DNA of 64,000 bases from NIOZ-UU13 sp041862635 (GCA_041862635.1 JBGVTO010000043.1:10688-74687), one strand, 5' to 3'. Positions 34,621 through 44,067 are shown, numbered from the stretch's first letter. The notes: generated from the sequence alone by a model not told the origin. Translations and numbers: made by a program.

Positions 34621-35142
34621 TCAAAATTGAATGTTTACAAAAGCCATATCAGTTTGCCGTTTGGTCGCACCATTGGAGTTGTAGTAAACCGCCCCTGTCT
34701 TGCCGAGGTCGAAGATACTCTTCAAAAGCAGGTTATTGAATCTGGCGCATTCAGACAAAAGCAAAGCCGTGCTTAAATATTCTTTCTTAAGTTCTTTAAT
34801 CAGTGACATTAACTTCGCTTTCCTCTGGGTTACCTGAGCTTTTTTCCCTTTTGGCAGACTTGCTTCCAGCGCCGATAAAGTCATTTGCTCTGTGTTACAC
34901 CCAAGAGCATTCGCCAATTCTTTTCGTATCGTTTGCCGTTTTGATTCGTGGCTTCTGTAGCTGTCCGACTCGGCGCGGATAATCTCAAGCAGTTTGCCCA
35001 AAGCGGCATCGTCGCGCTTGATAACCAGGCTGCGAAGTCTATTCAATTGCGACAAGCTCTCTTGTATATGTTGGCTGTCTTTGTCGAGACAAGACAGCAG
35101 CTCGTCAATTTTATCTTCTATTTCAGTTGCCGTCGATTTCAT
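34621..35142 (-). CDS. flgN: FlgN, export chaperone for FlgK/FlgL
   Basis: A 173-residue all-helical protein with three long helices and no signal peptide: IEDKIDELLSCLDKDSQHIQ, then LRSLVIKRDDAALGKLLEII (the most conserved FlgN helix), then LSTALLLSECARFNNLLLKS. The C-terminal YYNSNGATKRQ matches the short conserved tail of FlgN proteins (Y-x2-x-G). It overlaps flgJ by four bases and lies before flgK and flgL, its clients. Confidence 0.85.
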   Translation of the reverse strand: MKSTATEIEDKIDELLSCLDKDSQHIQESLSQLNRLRSLVIKRDDAALGKLLEIIRAESDSYRSHESKRQTIRKELANALGCNTEQMTLSALEASLPKGKKAQVTQRKAKLMSLIKELKKEYLSTALLLSECARFNNLLLKSIFDLGKTGAVYYNSNGATKRQTDMAFVNIQF

Positions 35143-35537
35143 AAAGGCCCATCCACGACTCGGCTGAGCGGCTCGGCTGAGCTCGCCGAAGTCCCGTCGA
35201 AGTCTGATTTTTGTGCTGTGTTTGCATGCTCAGCATTGGTCAGAGATTGATATATATCCTTCCACAGTCCAAGCCCGCCGTTGTTTGCAATATCGCGGGC
35301 AAGGTATAGCCAGAATATTCCATGAATCTGCTTGGAAGCTCCGTCTTTTTCAGAGTCCCAGTCAACGATACTTTTTTTCATTTCATCCAGCAGCTTAGTC
35401 AGTAAAACTGATTCAAAATCTTTTGCTGCTTGCTTCTTTTTCTCTTCCGAAATGCTGTTGAGCATCGACTTGTCGAGCTGCTCTAACAGAGCCGGCGGTG
35501 AGACTGGTTCGGTTAATATCAATTTGACGCTGTCCAT
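35139..35537 (-). CDS. flgJ: FlgJ-type rod-binding protein (no muramidase domain)
   Basis: The 132-residue product corresponds to the N-terminal rod-binding half of FlgJ only: KQAAKDFESVLLTKLLDEMKK and the DIANNGGLGLWKDIYQSL helix. The peptidoglycan hydrolase domain of enterobacterial FlgJ (total 313) is absent, as in many phyla, so another enzyme must open the wall for the rod. The last 20 or so residues (DGTSASSAEPLSRVVDGPL) are encoded by a dispersed palindromic repeat at 35147-35206 and look like a repeat-derived extension. Confidence 0.9.
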   Translation of the reverse strand: MDSVKLILTEPVSPPALLEQLDKSMLNSISEEKKKQAAKDFESVLLTKLLDEMKKSIVDWDSEKDGASKQIHGIFWLYLARDIANNGGLGLWKDIYQSLTNAEHANTAQKSDFDGTSASSAEPLSRVVDGPL

Positions 35538-35547
35538 TAAATTGCTC

Positions 35548-36690
35548 CTACATTATCACCAGCTTGGCTTGAAGGGCACCGGCCTTTTTCAAAGCGTTAA
35601 ATATCGCTATCAGGTCTGTTGGTGTTGCCCCTATGCCGTTAAGGCTTTTGGCTAACTCTGAGACGGTAACCGACCGGGACATAGGAATCAGATGTCCTTC
35701 GTCCTCTTCGATTCCTATCAACGTGTCTTGAACAACTTTAGTGTCCCCGGCATCAGAGAAAGGCGCGGTCGGCTGTGAAATAATTGGCATTTCCTTGATT
35801 TTTACAACAAGGCTGCCCTGCGAAATCGCCACTGCTGATATGCCGACGTTTTCGCCGACCACAATAGTGCCGGTGCGCTCGTTGATAACCACCACCGCAG
35901 GAACATCAACCTTCACTTCATGCTTTGTAATATCGACGATAAAGCCGGCTATATCTTTCTGACTAATTTCGCTTGGAACTTTAACTGTAACTGTGCCGGC
36001 GTCAACTACTATTGCGCTATTCGCATAATCCCGGTTAATGGTTTTGCTGATTTGCTCTACGGTTGAAAAATCGCTGTTTCTAAGATTAAGTGTGATAAGT
36101 CTATGGCCCCCAATGTATTCGACGAATGTAGCTATTTCTTCCTTTTCAACTGTCGCTCCATCGGGAATTCGTCCGACCGTCTGGTGGTTTTTTGTAATCG
36201 AAGCCTTATCGCCTGCTGCTGTCCAGCCGCCGATTGAAACTCCTCCATCCGCTATGGCATAAACCTGACCATCAAGACCTTTCAGAGGTGTCGGCAACAG
36301 CTTTCCGCCCTGGAGGCTTTTGGCATTTCCTATAGCAGAGACGTCAACATCGATTCGTGAGCCTTCCCGGGCAAATGGACCTAGCTCTGCTGTAACCCAA
36401 ACCACTGCAATGTTACCGCTGGTCAAATCGGTGGGAGTAAGAACTAATCCCGATTCCCTCAGCATGTTTGTAAGCATTTGTCGCGATAGCACACCGCTGT
36501 CGCCGTTTCCAACCAGGCCAATGACTAAGCCAACGCCTGTCAGTGGATTGCTTCGAAGCCCCTGAATATCAACAATGTCTTTTATTCGTTCGCATTGCCC
36601 GGCTCCAGCCATAAGCACACAGCCCAAAAGTGCACACGTCATAAGGACCATTATGCTCTTTTGCTCTTTTGCTCGTATTATTGATTTCAT
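35548..36690 (-). CDS. flgI: FlgI, flagellar P-ring protein
   Basis: Forms the periplasmic P-ring bushing around the rod. The 380-residue precursor has a Sec signal peptide (MVLMTCALLGCVLMAGAGQC), then the signature RIKDIVDIQGLRSNPLTGVGLVIGLVGNGDS. The conserved C-terminal ELAKSLNGIGATPTDLIAIF and GALQAKLVIM ending match the whole family. Its partner FlgH is immediately upstream. Presence of both rings shows a diderm envelope with periplasm. Confidence 0.97.
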   Translation of the reverse strand: MKSIIRAKEQKSIMVLMTCALLGCVLMAGAGQCERIKDIVDIQGLRSNPLTGVGLVIGLVGNGDSGVLSRQMLTNMLRESGLVLTPTDLTSGNIAVVWVTAELGPFAREGSRIDVDVSAIGNAKSLQGGKLLPTPLKGLDGQVYAIADGGVSIGGWTAAGDKASITKNHQTVGRIPDGATVEKEEIATFVEYIGGHRLITLNLRNSDFSTVEQISKTINRDYANSAIVVDAGTVTVKVPSEISQKDIAGFIVDITKHEVKVDVPAVVVINERTGTIVVGENVGISAVAISQGSLVVKIKEMPIISQPTAPFSDAGDTKVVQDTLIGIEEDEGHLIPMSRSVTVSELAKSLNGIGATPTDLIAIFNALKKAGALQAKLVIM

Positions 36691-36731
36691 AAGCTATTAC
36701 TCTCAAAAATAAATCTGTGCAGACGGTACAA

Positions 36732-37385
36732 TCAAAACGGCCAGAGAATGTCAAATATACTGCCGAGCCAGCCCGGCCTTGTGTAGGGTGCCGCGACGCC
36801 TGAATTTTTAGCAACAATACGAAAATCTGCCACCTGCTCACTCTTGACCGTGTTATCAAATGCAATATCGCTCGGCCTGACTATACCGCTTACCTCGATG
36901 GTTTGTATATCACCTGCAATATTACGGCTGCGAGCTCCCATGACCACAAGGTTGCGATTAGGCAGAATATCCACAACTACTACACTGACCTGGTCCTCAA
37001 ACTTGCGTTCGTCTTTGTAATCAGCCTTGCTTTTCAGCTCATTTCCCGATGTTGCACTCATCGTGAAGCCGGGCATGCGGGGTAGAATATTATGATTCGG
37101 CGTTGTGATTCCCAGCTCCCCATTAAAGACGTTTGACCGATTAGTGTCCTTCTTTAAATCCCTTTTTGCTTTGTTATCGACCTTGCTGTCTTCGCTGATC
37201 ATAATGGTCAGGATATCACCTATCTGACGGGCCACATCGTCGGCGTATAATTCCTTCATATTCTTGTCCCTCTTGGCCCAGATAGAACCTGCTTGCAGGC
37301 AGGTAGCCGGCAAGAGCACGAGAATCATCAAGACAAGTATTAAGCCTGTCTTGAGCGAAGTCGAAGGGATTGTTCTGTTATTCAT
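36732..37385 (-). CDS. flgH: FlgH, flagellar L-ring protein
   Basis: The 217-residue protein forms the outer-membrane L-ring. Core motifs visible are LYADDVARQIGDILTIMISE, the NGELGI region and VVVDILPNRNLVVMGARSRN, ending IVRPSDIAFDNTVKSEQVAD. FlgH is usually a lipoprotein. Here the N-terminus has a signal-like helix ending LLPATCLQAGS, whose Cys context is not a clean lipobox. The signal region carries two dispersed-repeat fragments (37341-37368 and the CCTGCTTGCAGGCAGG palindrome near 37289). Confidence 0.94.
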   Translation of the reverse strand: MNNRTIPSTSLKTGLILVLMILVLLPATCLQAGSIWAKRDKNMKELYADDVARQIGDILTIMISEDSKVDNKAKRDLKKDTNRSNVFNGELGITTPNHNILPRMPGFTMSATSGNELKSKADYKDERKFEDQVSVVVVDILPNRNLVVMGARSRNIAGDIQTIEVSGIVRPSDIAFDNTVKSEQVADFRIVAKNSGVAAPYTRPGWLGSIFDILWPF

Positions 37386-37396
37386 TATTTCTCCTT

Positions 37397-38425
37397 CTAA
37401 AAAACAGGTTCCACACTTCCGTCTTCGTTGACTCTGACTAAGATTATTCTTTGTGAGTCAACGTTTCGAACTTTTATATATTCCCCGGCTCGGCCATCCT
37501 GCATAGCTTTTCCAAAAGCCGTAATCAGAAACCCGGGCCTGTCAATTCGAATCACAACCTTTCGATTTCGCTTAGCAATGATTGGTGACTTGACAGGGCC
37601 CAACATATTTGGACGAAGAATGGTCTTTGCCGGTATCTGACGCTTGACAATGAGGCCGTAAGGAGACCTCCAATCAGACGACTCCGGATAGTTCGATATC
37701 GTCTTTTCTATCTTGACATTCTCAGGACTGATAACCGCACCTGCGGGAATATCAACCTTTGTTACTGCTTGGGCGGCATTGTATGTCAACCCGAAAGTTA
37801 CCTCACGCACATCGATTTTTTTGCCGTCTGAAAGAATGGTAATCTCAACCCTTGCCTGGTTTCTTGCTCTGCTTTGGATTAATCGAGGAGACAATCTTAT
37901 ATCTTTGCTGCTACCGGTGATGATGAAATCTTTAGGTGTCCGTATTGGATTGAATCCACAAGCTGGAACGACGGAAGGATTTTTTTCCAGAAAGGAGCTT
38001 GCTAACTTAACAAATTCAATACTACGGATGGTTTGCTCTTGCTGTTGTACCGTTATTTTTTCTGCACCGGTGAATGTTACTTTCGATGCAGGGATGCCGT
38101 TTGAGGCCAATCTGCTTAAGACCGTTGCCCTGTCGATAACAATCTTCTGCCCCGGCACTGAAATCCGCCCTAATTCGATTTCGCTCGCCTTGGATACAAG
38201 AGATTCTTCACCTCGAATTATGCCGACCTGGCCCAAGCTCAAGCTGCTGTCTTTGACTGTAATTTCTCTCGGCAGGTATATCTGGAGAGCAGAATCCTTC
38301 TTCGTGTTGTCGGCTTTTGTGTTCACCGATGCCAGGCAGAAAATCGCACAAGTCATAAATATACAGCTTACAAGTATTCTTATGTCTTTATGCCCTTGTG
38401 TTTTTGTGCTCTTTTTATTACTCAT
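37397..38425 (-). CDS. flgA: FlgA, P-ring assembly chaperone
   Basis: A 342-residue periplasmic protein needed to assemble FlgI. After a signal peptide (VSCIFMTCAIFCLAS) it has an N-terminal segment typical of FlgA in this kind of bacterium. An SAF-type C-terminal domain follows: TKVDIPAGAVISPENVKIEK, KRQIPAKTILRPNML and the closing GEYIKVRNVDSQRIILVRVN, the best-conserved FlgA strand. It is longer than the enterobacterial protein (219). The N-terminal STKTQGHKDIRIL is encoded by a simple-repeat stretch. It lies before flgH and flgI. Confidence 0.93.
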   Translation of the reverse strand: MSNKKSTKTQGHKDIRILVSCIFMTCAIFCLASVNTKADNTKKDSALQIYLPREITVKDSSLSLGQVGIIRGEESLVSKASEIELGRISVPGQKIVIDRATVLSRLASNGIPASKVTFTGAEKITVQQQEQTIRSIEFVKLASSFLEKNPSVVPACGFNPIRTPKDFIITGSSKDIRLSPRLIQSRARNQARVEITILSDGKKIDVREVTFGLTYNAAQAVTKVDIPAGAVISPENVKIEKTISNYPESSDWRSPYGLIVKRQIPAKTILRPNMLGPVKSPIIAKRNRKVVIRIDRPGFLITAFGKAMQDGRAGEYIKVRNVDSQRIILVRVNEDGSVEPVF

Positions 38426-38438
38426 AATGGTCTTTCAC

Positions 38439-39227
38439 TTAGAACCTTGCTATTTGATTTGCCTGCCTTAGCATTTCGTCTCCCGCCCGAATTGCACGGG
38501 AGTTCGTCTCGTATGCTCGTTGGGCGGTGATAAGGTTGACAAGTTCGGTAATCATCTGGACATTGGATTTTTCCAGAAATCCCGACTGGATTGTACCGAA
38601 ACCACTCTCTCCTGCTGTGCCGGTCGTAGCTGTGCCGCTTGCTAAGGTCTCTGCTAACAGGTTACCACCTTCACTGGAAAGACCCGAGGGATTAGGAAAA
38701 CGTGCTAACTGAATCGTACCTACAACTGATTGTGTCCCCGCAGCATCGGTAATATTAACGCCTCCGTCCTTGCCGATATCAATAGAGGTGGCGTCTATTG
38801 GAACGCTGATGGCTGGCTCTATCGGGTATCCGGTGATGGTAACTAATTCACCGTTGGCATTTAGTTGCAGCGAGCCGTCGCGCGTGTATCGTATATCACC
38901 ATTTGGCATACTTACCTGAAGGAAGCCTTCGCCCAAAATAGCTATATCGAGAGGTTTGTTGGTATTCTCAAGCTCACCGTTGCTAAAAACTTTTACGGTA
39001 GCTGCAGTTTGGACGCCACTTCCTATTTCCAGGCCGGTGGGCGTATTTGTGCCGGAAACCACTTCGGTGCCGGGCTCTGTTAGAGTTATGTAAAGCAAAT
39101 CCTGAAAAGCAACCTGGCTCCGCTTGAAACCCGTAGTGTTGATGTTGGCAAGATTATTAGCAATCGTGTCCACCATTAACTGCTGGGCCGCCATACCCGT
39201 TGCTGAAGTGGAAAATGCTCTTAACAT
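38439..39227 (-). CDS. flgG: FlgG, distal rod protein
   Basis: A 262-residue protein, exactly the family length (E. coli 260). The N-terminus LRAFSTSATGMAAQQLMVDT and ANNLANINTTGFKRSQVAF, the central GEGFLQVSMPNGDIRYTRDG, and the C-terminus SNVQMITELVNLITAQRAYE are canonical for FlgG. No signal peptide; it is exported by the type III pathway. It is followed by flgA. Confidence 0.97.
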   Translation of the reverse strand: MLRAFSTSATGMAAQQLMVDTIANNLANINTTGFKRSQVAFQDLLYITLTEPGTEVVSGTNTPTGLEIGSGVQTAATVKVFSNGELENTNKPLDIAILGEGFLQVSMPNGDIRYTRDGSLQLNANGELVTITGYPIEPAISVPIDATSIDIGKDGGVNITDAAGTQSVVGTIQLARFPNPSGLSSEGGNLLAETLASGTATTGTAGESGFGTIQSGFLEKSNVQMITELVNLITAQRAYETNSRAIRAGDEMLRQANQIARF

Positions 39228-39265
39228 AATATTGGTCTCCTTATCTTAATAGGTGCCGGATGTGT

Positions 39266-40000
39266 TTAGGCCATAATTGCACTTATAATAGTGTTGGCCA
39301 CTTCCATACTTGCTGTAAAGAACTTCATATTTGCTTCATAGAGCCTGGATACCATTATCATATCCACTAATTCATCTATGATCTTTACATTGGAGGCCTC
39401 TTGGTAGCCCTGCTTAACAACTATATTTTCTGCTACGGCCGGTTGTATATTCTCATCCGGCATCGCATAACAGTTCTCTCCATTTGGCACAAGTTTGTCT
39501 TCGTTGTCTCCGAAATCGACCAATCTGAATTTTCCGATGGGTATACCGTCGGCACTGATGCTTCCGTCGCTCGAGACACTCACTTGCTCGATTCCCACAT
39601 CGCTCGGTATCGTGATCGGCCCTGCCTCACCCGCTACAATTCGTCCCTGAGAATCCATTATTTGACCATTTTGGTTTGTGTAGAACATGCCGTTGCGCCT
39701 GTAAAGCGGCCCTGTAGGTGTCTCTATCACAAAAAATCCCTTGCCGTACAGAGCAATATCCAAAGACCGGCCTGTTTCGACAATATTGCCCTGGGAAAAA
39801 TCAAATACCGAGTTCAGTTCAATGCTTCCGGGTAAATATGTCTCTGTCCCTGCCTCTGGCGTCTCAATATATTGTGAGAATGCGTTGCTTCTACGCTTGA
39901 ATCCGGCCGTGCTTACATTGGCCAGATTGTGCGCTATTATTTCAAATTCCTTTGTTAATGCATCAATGCTTGAACTAACTTGGTCTGTAAGTTCTGACAT
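39266..40000 (-). CDS. flgF: FlgF-like proximal rod protein
   Basis: A 244-residue rod protein of the FlgF/FlgG group. It has IAHNLANVSTAGFKRRSNAF, YGKGFFVIETPTGPLYRRNG and the C-terminal SNVKIIDELVDMIMVSRLYE. It is shorter and more divergent than the flgG product next door, and precedes it in the operon, as FlgF does. FlgF versus a second FlgG cannot be settled without alignment, but gene order favours FlgF. Confidence 0.88.
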   Translation of the reverse strand: MSELTDQVSSSIDALTKEFEIIAHNLANVSTAGFKRRSNAFSQYIETPEAGTETYLPGSIELNSVFDFSQGNIVETGRSLDIALYGKGFFVIETPTGPLYRRNGMFYTNQNGQIMDSQGRIVAGEAGPITIPSDVGIEQVSVSSDGSISADGIPIGKFRLVDFGDNEDKLVPNGENCYAMPDENIQPAVAENIVVKQGYQEASNVKIIDELVDMIMVSRLYEANMKFFTASMEVANTIISAIMA

Positions 40001-40001
40001 T

Positions 40002-41336
40002 TCAGGTTCCTTGTACAGCCGCCGGCTCCGAAACGTTTTCTTCTGTGTTTACGGAACTCGGATTATCTTGACGGTTGCTATTGGTTCTTATTGAAGCTGC
40101 GTTGGCAGTGCGAATTAGCTCACTGACGTTTGAGTCACTTAAGCCAGTCAATTCCACTGCTATTGAAAAACCATCTTCTATAGCTGCGATGTGCCTGACC
40201 TCGCCAATATCTTCTATTATTTTTGACGGTGTTGTTCTACTGTCCTGCTCCAGAGCCCAGGGTGGTGAATTGCTTTTTTGGTGCGGGTTTAAGTCCTTGC
40301 TCTTTTCTTCACTCAGATTAACTATTACCAATACTCTGTCGCCTGCTTTTACTTCCAGAGGGGCCTCTATACGCAGACCGGGACCACCCAGCTCCGTAAC
40401 AGTCGCAGGTATAAATTCCGGAGGTCCCCAGGTGTTGCCGGATGCATTTTCCGAACCTTGCTTCGCTCCTGGAGCCTCTATGCTGCTGATGCTGTTTGGC
40501 CGCAACATTCTTGAGAATGGAAAGCGTGCAATGAAGGCCGGCTTGTTTACTCGAATACGCAAGAAGCGCCGGCGACTAATGAACCGCATATCATCGCTAT
40601 GATTCAAAACCAGAATGTCGCCATAACAGCGAACTACAGAAGTATCAAACTCCCAGACCGAAGTGCCGAAATAATATTGCGCACGCCAGAGCTCGCCCAG
40701 CTTACTTTCCACCGATGTTGTCAATCTGACAGTAAGTTCCATATTGTCATTTTTTATAACGGTGGACTCAATATCACCTAAGTCAGGAGTTTTACGACGG
40801 TTTATATAGAGTTTTTTACCTTCGGGAATTTGTCTGCTGCTCGGTTTCTTCAATTTCGTTGGCGAGCCTATTGAGACTGAGGTTTGTTTCTGGAAGCCAA
40901 GCTTTTCTCGCAGGAAGGACAGTTCGGTTCTTAACCGTTGGCTTTCTTCTGCTCCCTGTTGGGCAAGGCTTTCTTCTATCATTTTACCTGCTCCTTGATC
41001 AAAGGCGCGGACCATGGTAAAAATAGACTGGCTTCTCTTAAGTCCTGCCCTATATGCTATCTCAAGCAAAATTTGTCGCTCCCTTTTGCTTAATCCCCGT
41101 TGTTCGGCATAATCAAAAAATAGCTGCCCGCTAACCTTTCGTTCCCGTGCTATTCGACGTAAGCTAATCATCAACAGCAGCCCAGCTAATACGATTATGA
41201 CAGCCACTCCTGTCAGAATAAACCATGGTTCGGTCATGCTGGTACCAGACCGCCCAGCGGCCTTCCACCGCTCTACCGGTGTAAGTGCCGGAACAATGAT
41301 ATTAAATCCTGCTGTCATAACATGTGCTGTAGGCAT
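40002..41336 (-). CDS. Membrane-anchored YcgR/PilZ-like protein
   Basis: A 444-residue protein with one TM helix (about residues 37-60, WFILTGVAVIIVLAGLLLMI), a coiled-coil/helical stretch, then a flagellar-brake (YcgR-N-like) domain beginning KLYINRRKTPDLGDI. A PilZ-like domain follows: RRFLR supplies the R-x3-R motif, and the second motif reads TELGGPGLRIEAP where the consensus is [DN]-x-S-x2-G-G. One key position is Gly instead of Ser and the acid is Glu, so cyclic-di-GMP binding is plausible but not certain. It sits between flgE and flgF with a one-base gap to flgF, so it is made with the hook. Confidence 0.72.
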   Translation of the reverse strand: MPTAHVMTAGFNIIVPALTPVERWKAAGRSGTSMTEPWFILTGVAVIIVLAGLLLMISLRRIARERKVSGQLFFDYAEQRGLSKRERQILLEIAYRAGLKRSQSIFTMVRAFDQGAGKMIEESLAQQGAEESQRLRTELSFLREKLGFQKQTSVSIGSPTKLKKPSSRQIPEGKKLYINRRKTPDLGDIESTVIKNDNMELTVRLTTSVESKLGELWRAQYYFGTSVWEFDTSVVRCYGDILVLNHSDDMRFISRRRFLRIRVNKPAFIARFPFSRMLRPNSISSIEAPGAKQGSENASGNTWGPPEFIPATVTELGGPGLRIEAPLEVKAGDRVLVIVNLSEEKSKDLNPHQKSNSPPWALEQDSRTTPSKIIEDIGEVRHIAAIEDGFSIAVELTGLSDSNVSELIRTANAASIRTNSNRQDNPSSVNTEENVSEPAAVQGT

Positions 41337-41354
41337 CTTAAATTTCCAAAGTTA

Positions 41355-43388
41355 CTATCTGATAAGGTTGCTCAGCTCTCGCAGTATGTCGTTGGCGACT
41401 CTGATGGTCCTTGCATTGGCCTGGAAGCCGTTTTGGGCTTGAATCATAGAAACAAACTGAGTCGCCACATCTGCGTTGGATTTTTCCAATGCTCCACCAT
41501 GAATGGAGCCGGCACCGCCGGTCATAGCCTGTGTAGCTACAGGCGCTCCTGAGTTGGCCGAAGTAGTAAAGTACCCGCCGCCGACACTTTCCAGGCCTGA
41601 TGTATTCTGGAACAATGCTATCTGTACCGCTGCAATGTCCTTCTTGATGCCGTTAGAGAAAGCACCGATAACTATGCCTTCCTTATTGACCGATACCGTG
41701 GACAGATTACCTGCTTCGTAGCCATCCTGTTCTTTTGCTACTGCTGTAGAGTTTCCAGCGAATTGTGTCAAGCCGTTTAGTGAGCCTATGGTGCCAAGGT
41801 CTAAGCTGATGGTTTGTGGATTCGAGGGGTCTTGTGCAAAGCTTATTACAAACTCAGCTGGGTCGCTGCCGCCCAAACCGGTGTAATAGCCGTTCGTCGC
41901 GTCAAAGGTTATATCTTCGATACGCCGATTTGCTACAGTTATCTCATTGATATTGCCGGTGATTGAGGTCAGCACCATGTCCCACGTATTGGGGGTATCT
42001 GTCCGGACAAATGCGCCCGAGAAAACGTGTTTACCACCCAGGGAATCGTAAGTCATAATATTAACACTTCTGACCTCGTCGCCGCCGACGGTCAACATCT
42101 CGAAATACGCCGGCATTGTAAGCGTGCCGTCGCCACTCCATGCCATAGTCAAATCCGATTTACTGTAGCCGCTGGTTGCATCGGTTATACGTATTTGGCC
42201 GTTGACCAAAGACGCCGTCGCATCGTCAAGAACACCGTGCGGACCATGGCCTTGTACGGTTTCTGCACACACTCCAGTTACATCTACACCACCATCTTTT
42301 AAACCAACACTGGTAATTGTAATCAGGGGAACCTCACCATCTGAATCACCCATTGTATCAACAAAAGTAAAAGTTGTACCTGTCGCCAAAGCTGCTGACG
42401 GCGTTATGCCACCGGAAGCAGGAGTGGTTGACAAGGCATCAAGGGCAGCTGTAATCGTCGCAACATTTGCATTATAGTCGAGCTCTGTGGTTGTTGCGCC
42501 ATCGTATGTTAGGGTGTACTTACCTTCATCTGGTACCCCACCACCGCCCGTCAGTGTTACCGTCTGAACCTCCGCAGTCCGAGCACCACCTTCGTCAACG
42601 TTCAAGTAGTCCAGTACATCCTGTAATGTGGTGGTCGCAGTAACATCCATAGTCAGATCCGTGGTCGGACTGCCGCCTAAGGCAGTACCATCCGGTTTGT
42701 AACCGGAGAAGGTAATCACTCCCGCGGTCAGCGTTCCAGTATATTGGTCGAGGTCATTGATAAATGTGGACCCGACAGCCGCAGTGCCGTTTTGGGTGTA
42801 AGTTACATTCGAGGCCAGCAGTTGTGTTTGTGGTGCCATAAACGTCTCATCGGCGCTTAAATTACCGGATACTACTATTTGTGACGTAAGCCTTGCCGGC
42901 ATCGGGACATCGTAAGGTACATGCAGGTCGCTGTCACCGGCAATCTGGAAGCCGTCAGTTTCACCCAATGAACCGATACGCTGGACGCGATAGCCTGTGG
43001 AAGGGTCAACCATAATTGAGTCCGCATCAACGGCAAAGGCACCTGCACGAGTGTAGATGTTCTGTTGACCGTCACTGACCACAAAATAGCCTTCTCCTTC
43101 TAACGCCAGGTCCAGAGGATTACCTGTATTTACAATGTTGCCCTGTGTTGTGTTTGGGGTTATACCGGCTACTCCAACACCGCTGCCCATCTGTTGAGGG
43201 TTAGTGCCGCCGACGGTACTTGTTGGCTGTGAGGCCTTTTTTATCGTCTCACTTAGTAGTTCCGAGAAGGTTATTCTGCTGGCCTTAAAGGCGGTGGTAT
43301 TGACGTTGGCCAGGTTGTTGCCGGCTACATCAATCATTTTCTGGTGGGCTTGCAGCCCCGTAACTCCGGCGGATAATGCAAAACTCAT
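41355..43388 (-). CDS. flgE: FlgE, hook protein
   Basis: A 677-residue hook protein. N-terminus: SFALSAGVTGLQAHQKMIDV and AGNNLANVNTTAFKASRITF. C-terminus: EKSNADVATQFVSMIQAQNG and ARTIRVANDILRELSNLI. Both are canonical. The middle is greatly expanded over E. coli FlgE (402) with Thr/Gly/Asp-rich surface domains. FlgE forms the universal joint. It follows flgD directly. Confidence 0.96.
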   Translation of the reverse strand: MSFALSAGVTGLQAHQKMIDVAGNNLANVNTTAFKASRITFSELLSETIKKASQPTSTVGGTNPQQMGSGVGVAGITPNTTQGNIVNTGNPLDLALEGEGYFVVSDGQQNIYTRAGAFAVDADSIMVDPSTGYRVQRIGSLGETDGFQIAGDSDLHVPYDVPMPARLTSQIVVSGNLSADETFMAPQTQLLASNVTYTQNGTAAVGSTFINDLDQYTGTLTAGVITFSGYKPDGTALGGSPTTDLTMDVTATTTLQDVLDYLNVDEGGARTAEVQTVTLTGGGGVPDEGKYTLTYDGATTTELDYNANVATITAALDALSTTPASGGITPSAALATGTTFTFVDTMGDSDGEVPLITITSVGLKDGGVDVTGVCAETVQGHGPHGVLDDATASLVNGQIRITDATSGYSKSDLTMAWSGDGTLTMPAYFEMLTVGGDEVRSVNIMTYDSLGGKHVFSGAFVRTDTPNTWDMVLTSITGNINEITVANRRIEDITFDATNGYYTGLGGSDPAEFVISFAQDPSNPQTISLDLGTIGSLNGLTQFAGNSTAVAKEQDGYEAGNLSTVSVNKEGIVIGAFSNGIKKDIAAVQIALFQNTSGLESVGGGYFTTSANSGAPVATQAMTGGAGSIHGGALEKSNADVATQFVSMIQAQNGFQANARTIRVANDILRELSNLIR

Positions 43389-43427
43389 TTTTATCTCTCC
43401 TTAAATCGAAACCTTAAATCTCTGAAT

Positions 43428-43811
43428 TTAGTTTTTGACGGATATTACATTTTCCAATCCAAACATATAGTCTCCTACTCTCAAGAATATTTCCCCGTCA
43501 ACGTTATTATAAACTTGTTCGACTATGCCGCTTGTGATATCTGTTTCACCTGTCTCGGTTTCCAGCATGAATGAAACTTCCTTACCTATCAACGAATTGG
43601 CATAGGTAAGCTCAGTAGTGGCAAGCACCTTTGCAAAGCTTTCGTTCATTGATTCGAGCTGCTGTAGTTGTGAGAACTGGGCCAGCTGGGAAGCCATCTC
43701 ATTATTGTCTAAAGGTTCCAGCGGGTTCTGGTTTTGTAGTTGGACTATCAGAAGATTCATATAATCCATTTGGATGTTACTTGCTGTGTTTGTTGCTGAT
43801 ATTGGGTCCAT
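43428..43811 (-). CDS. flgD: FlgD, hook-capping scaffold (minimal form)
   Basis: The 127-residue product contains the conserved FlgD N-terminal segment MDYMNLLIVQLQNQNPLEPL, DNNEMASQLAQFSQLQQLES and the SLIGKEVSF strand. The large C-terminal FNIII/Tudor-like part of longer FlgD proteins (E. coli 231) is reduced to one beta segment. It is the first gene of the hook operon, behind a sigma-54 promoter about 97 bases upstream of the start as transcribed. Confidence 0.92.
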   Translation of the reverse strand: MDPISATNTASNIQMDYMNLLIVQLQNQNPLEPLDNNEMASQLAQFSQLQQLESMNESFAKVLATTELTYANSLIGKEVSFMLETETGETDITSGIVEQVYNNVDGEIFLRVGDYMFGLENVISVKN

Positions 43812-43917
43812 AACTTTTCAACCTTTTTCAAAAGACAAAAAACTAAATTTCTTTTCAAATCCCGAGGTTGTCGGTCACAACTCGACACCTTACTGGTACG
43901 AGCGACAGGCAAAAGGA

Positions 43918-43933
43918 AGCAATTGTTGTGCCA
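43918..43933 (-). promoter_or_regulatory. Sigma-54 promoter of the hook operon (flgD)
   Basis: Read on the minus strand: TGGCAC-AACAA-TTGCT, with GG (43932-43931) and GC (43920-43919) exactly 10 bases apart. This is a near-perfect RpoN consensus. Transcription would start near 43907 and reach flgD at 43811. Confidence 0.85.
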
Positions 43934-44045
43934 CATTACAATCGCCGCCGCTTTTGTGATACACAACTTCCTGTCACAACAGACATTACGGAAAATAAAA
44001 AGTTGAATAAAGGTAGAAATCACCTTTGTTAACAGATTCTCTTAG

Positions 44046-44067
44046 GGGATAAATTTTCCTGTATCCC
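44046..44067. promoter_or_regulatory. Dyad upstream of the flgD sigma-54 promoter, possible activator site
   Basis: GGGATA (44046-44051) and TATCCC (44062-44067) form a spaced dyad about 125 bases upstream of the predicted flgD start point, a usual distance for enhancer sites of sigma-54 activators. The assignment is positional only. Confidence 0.3.
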
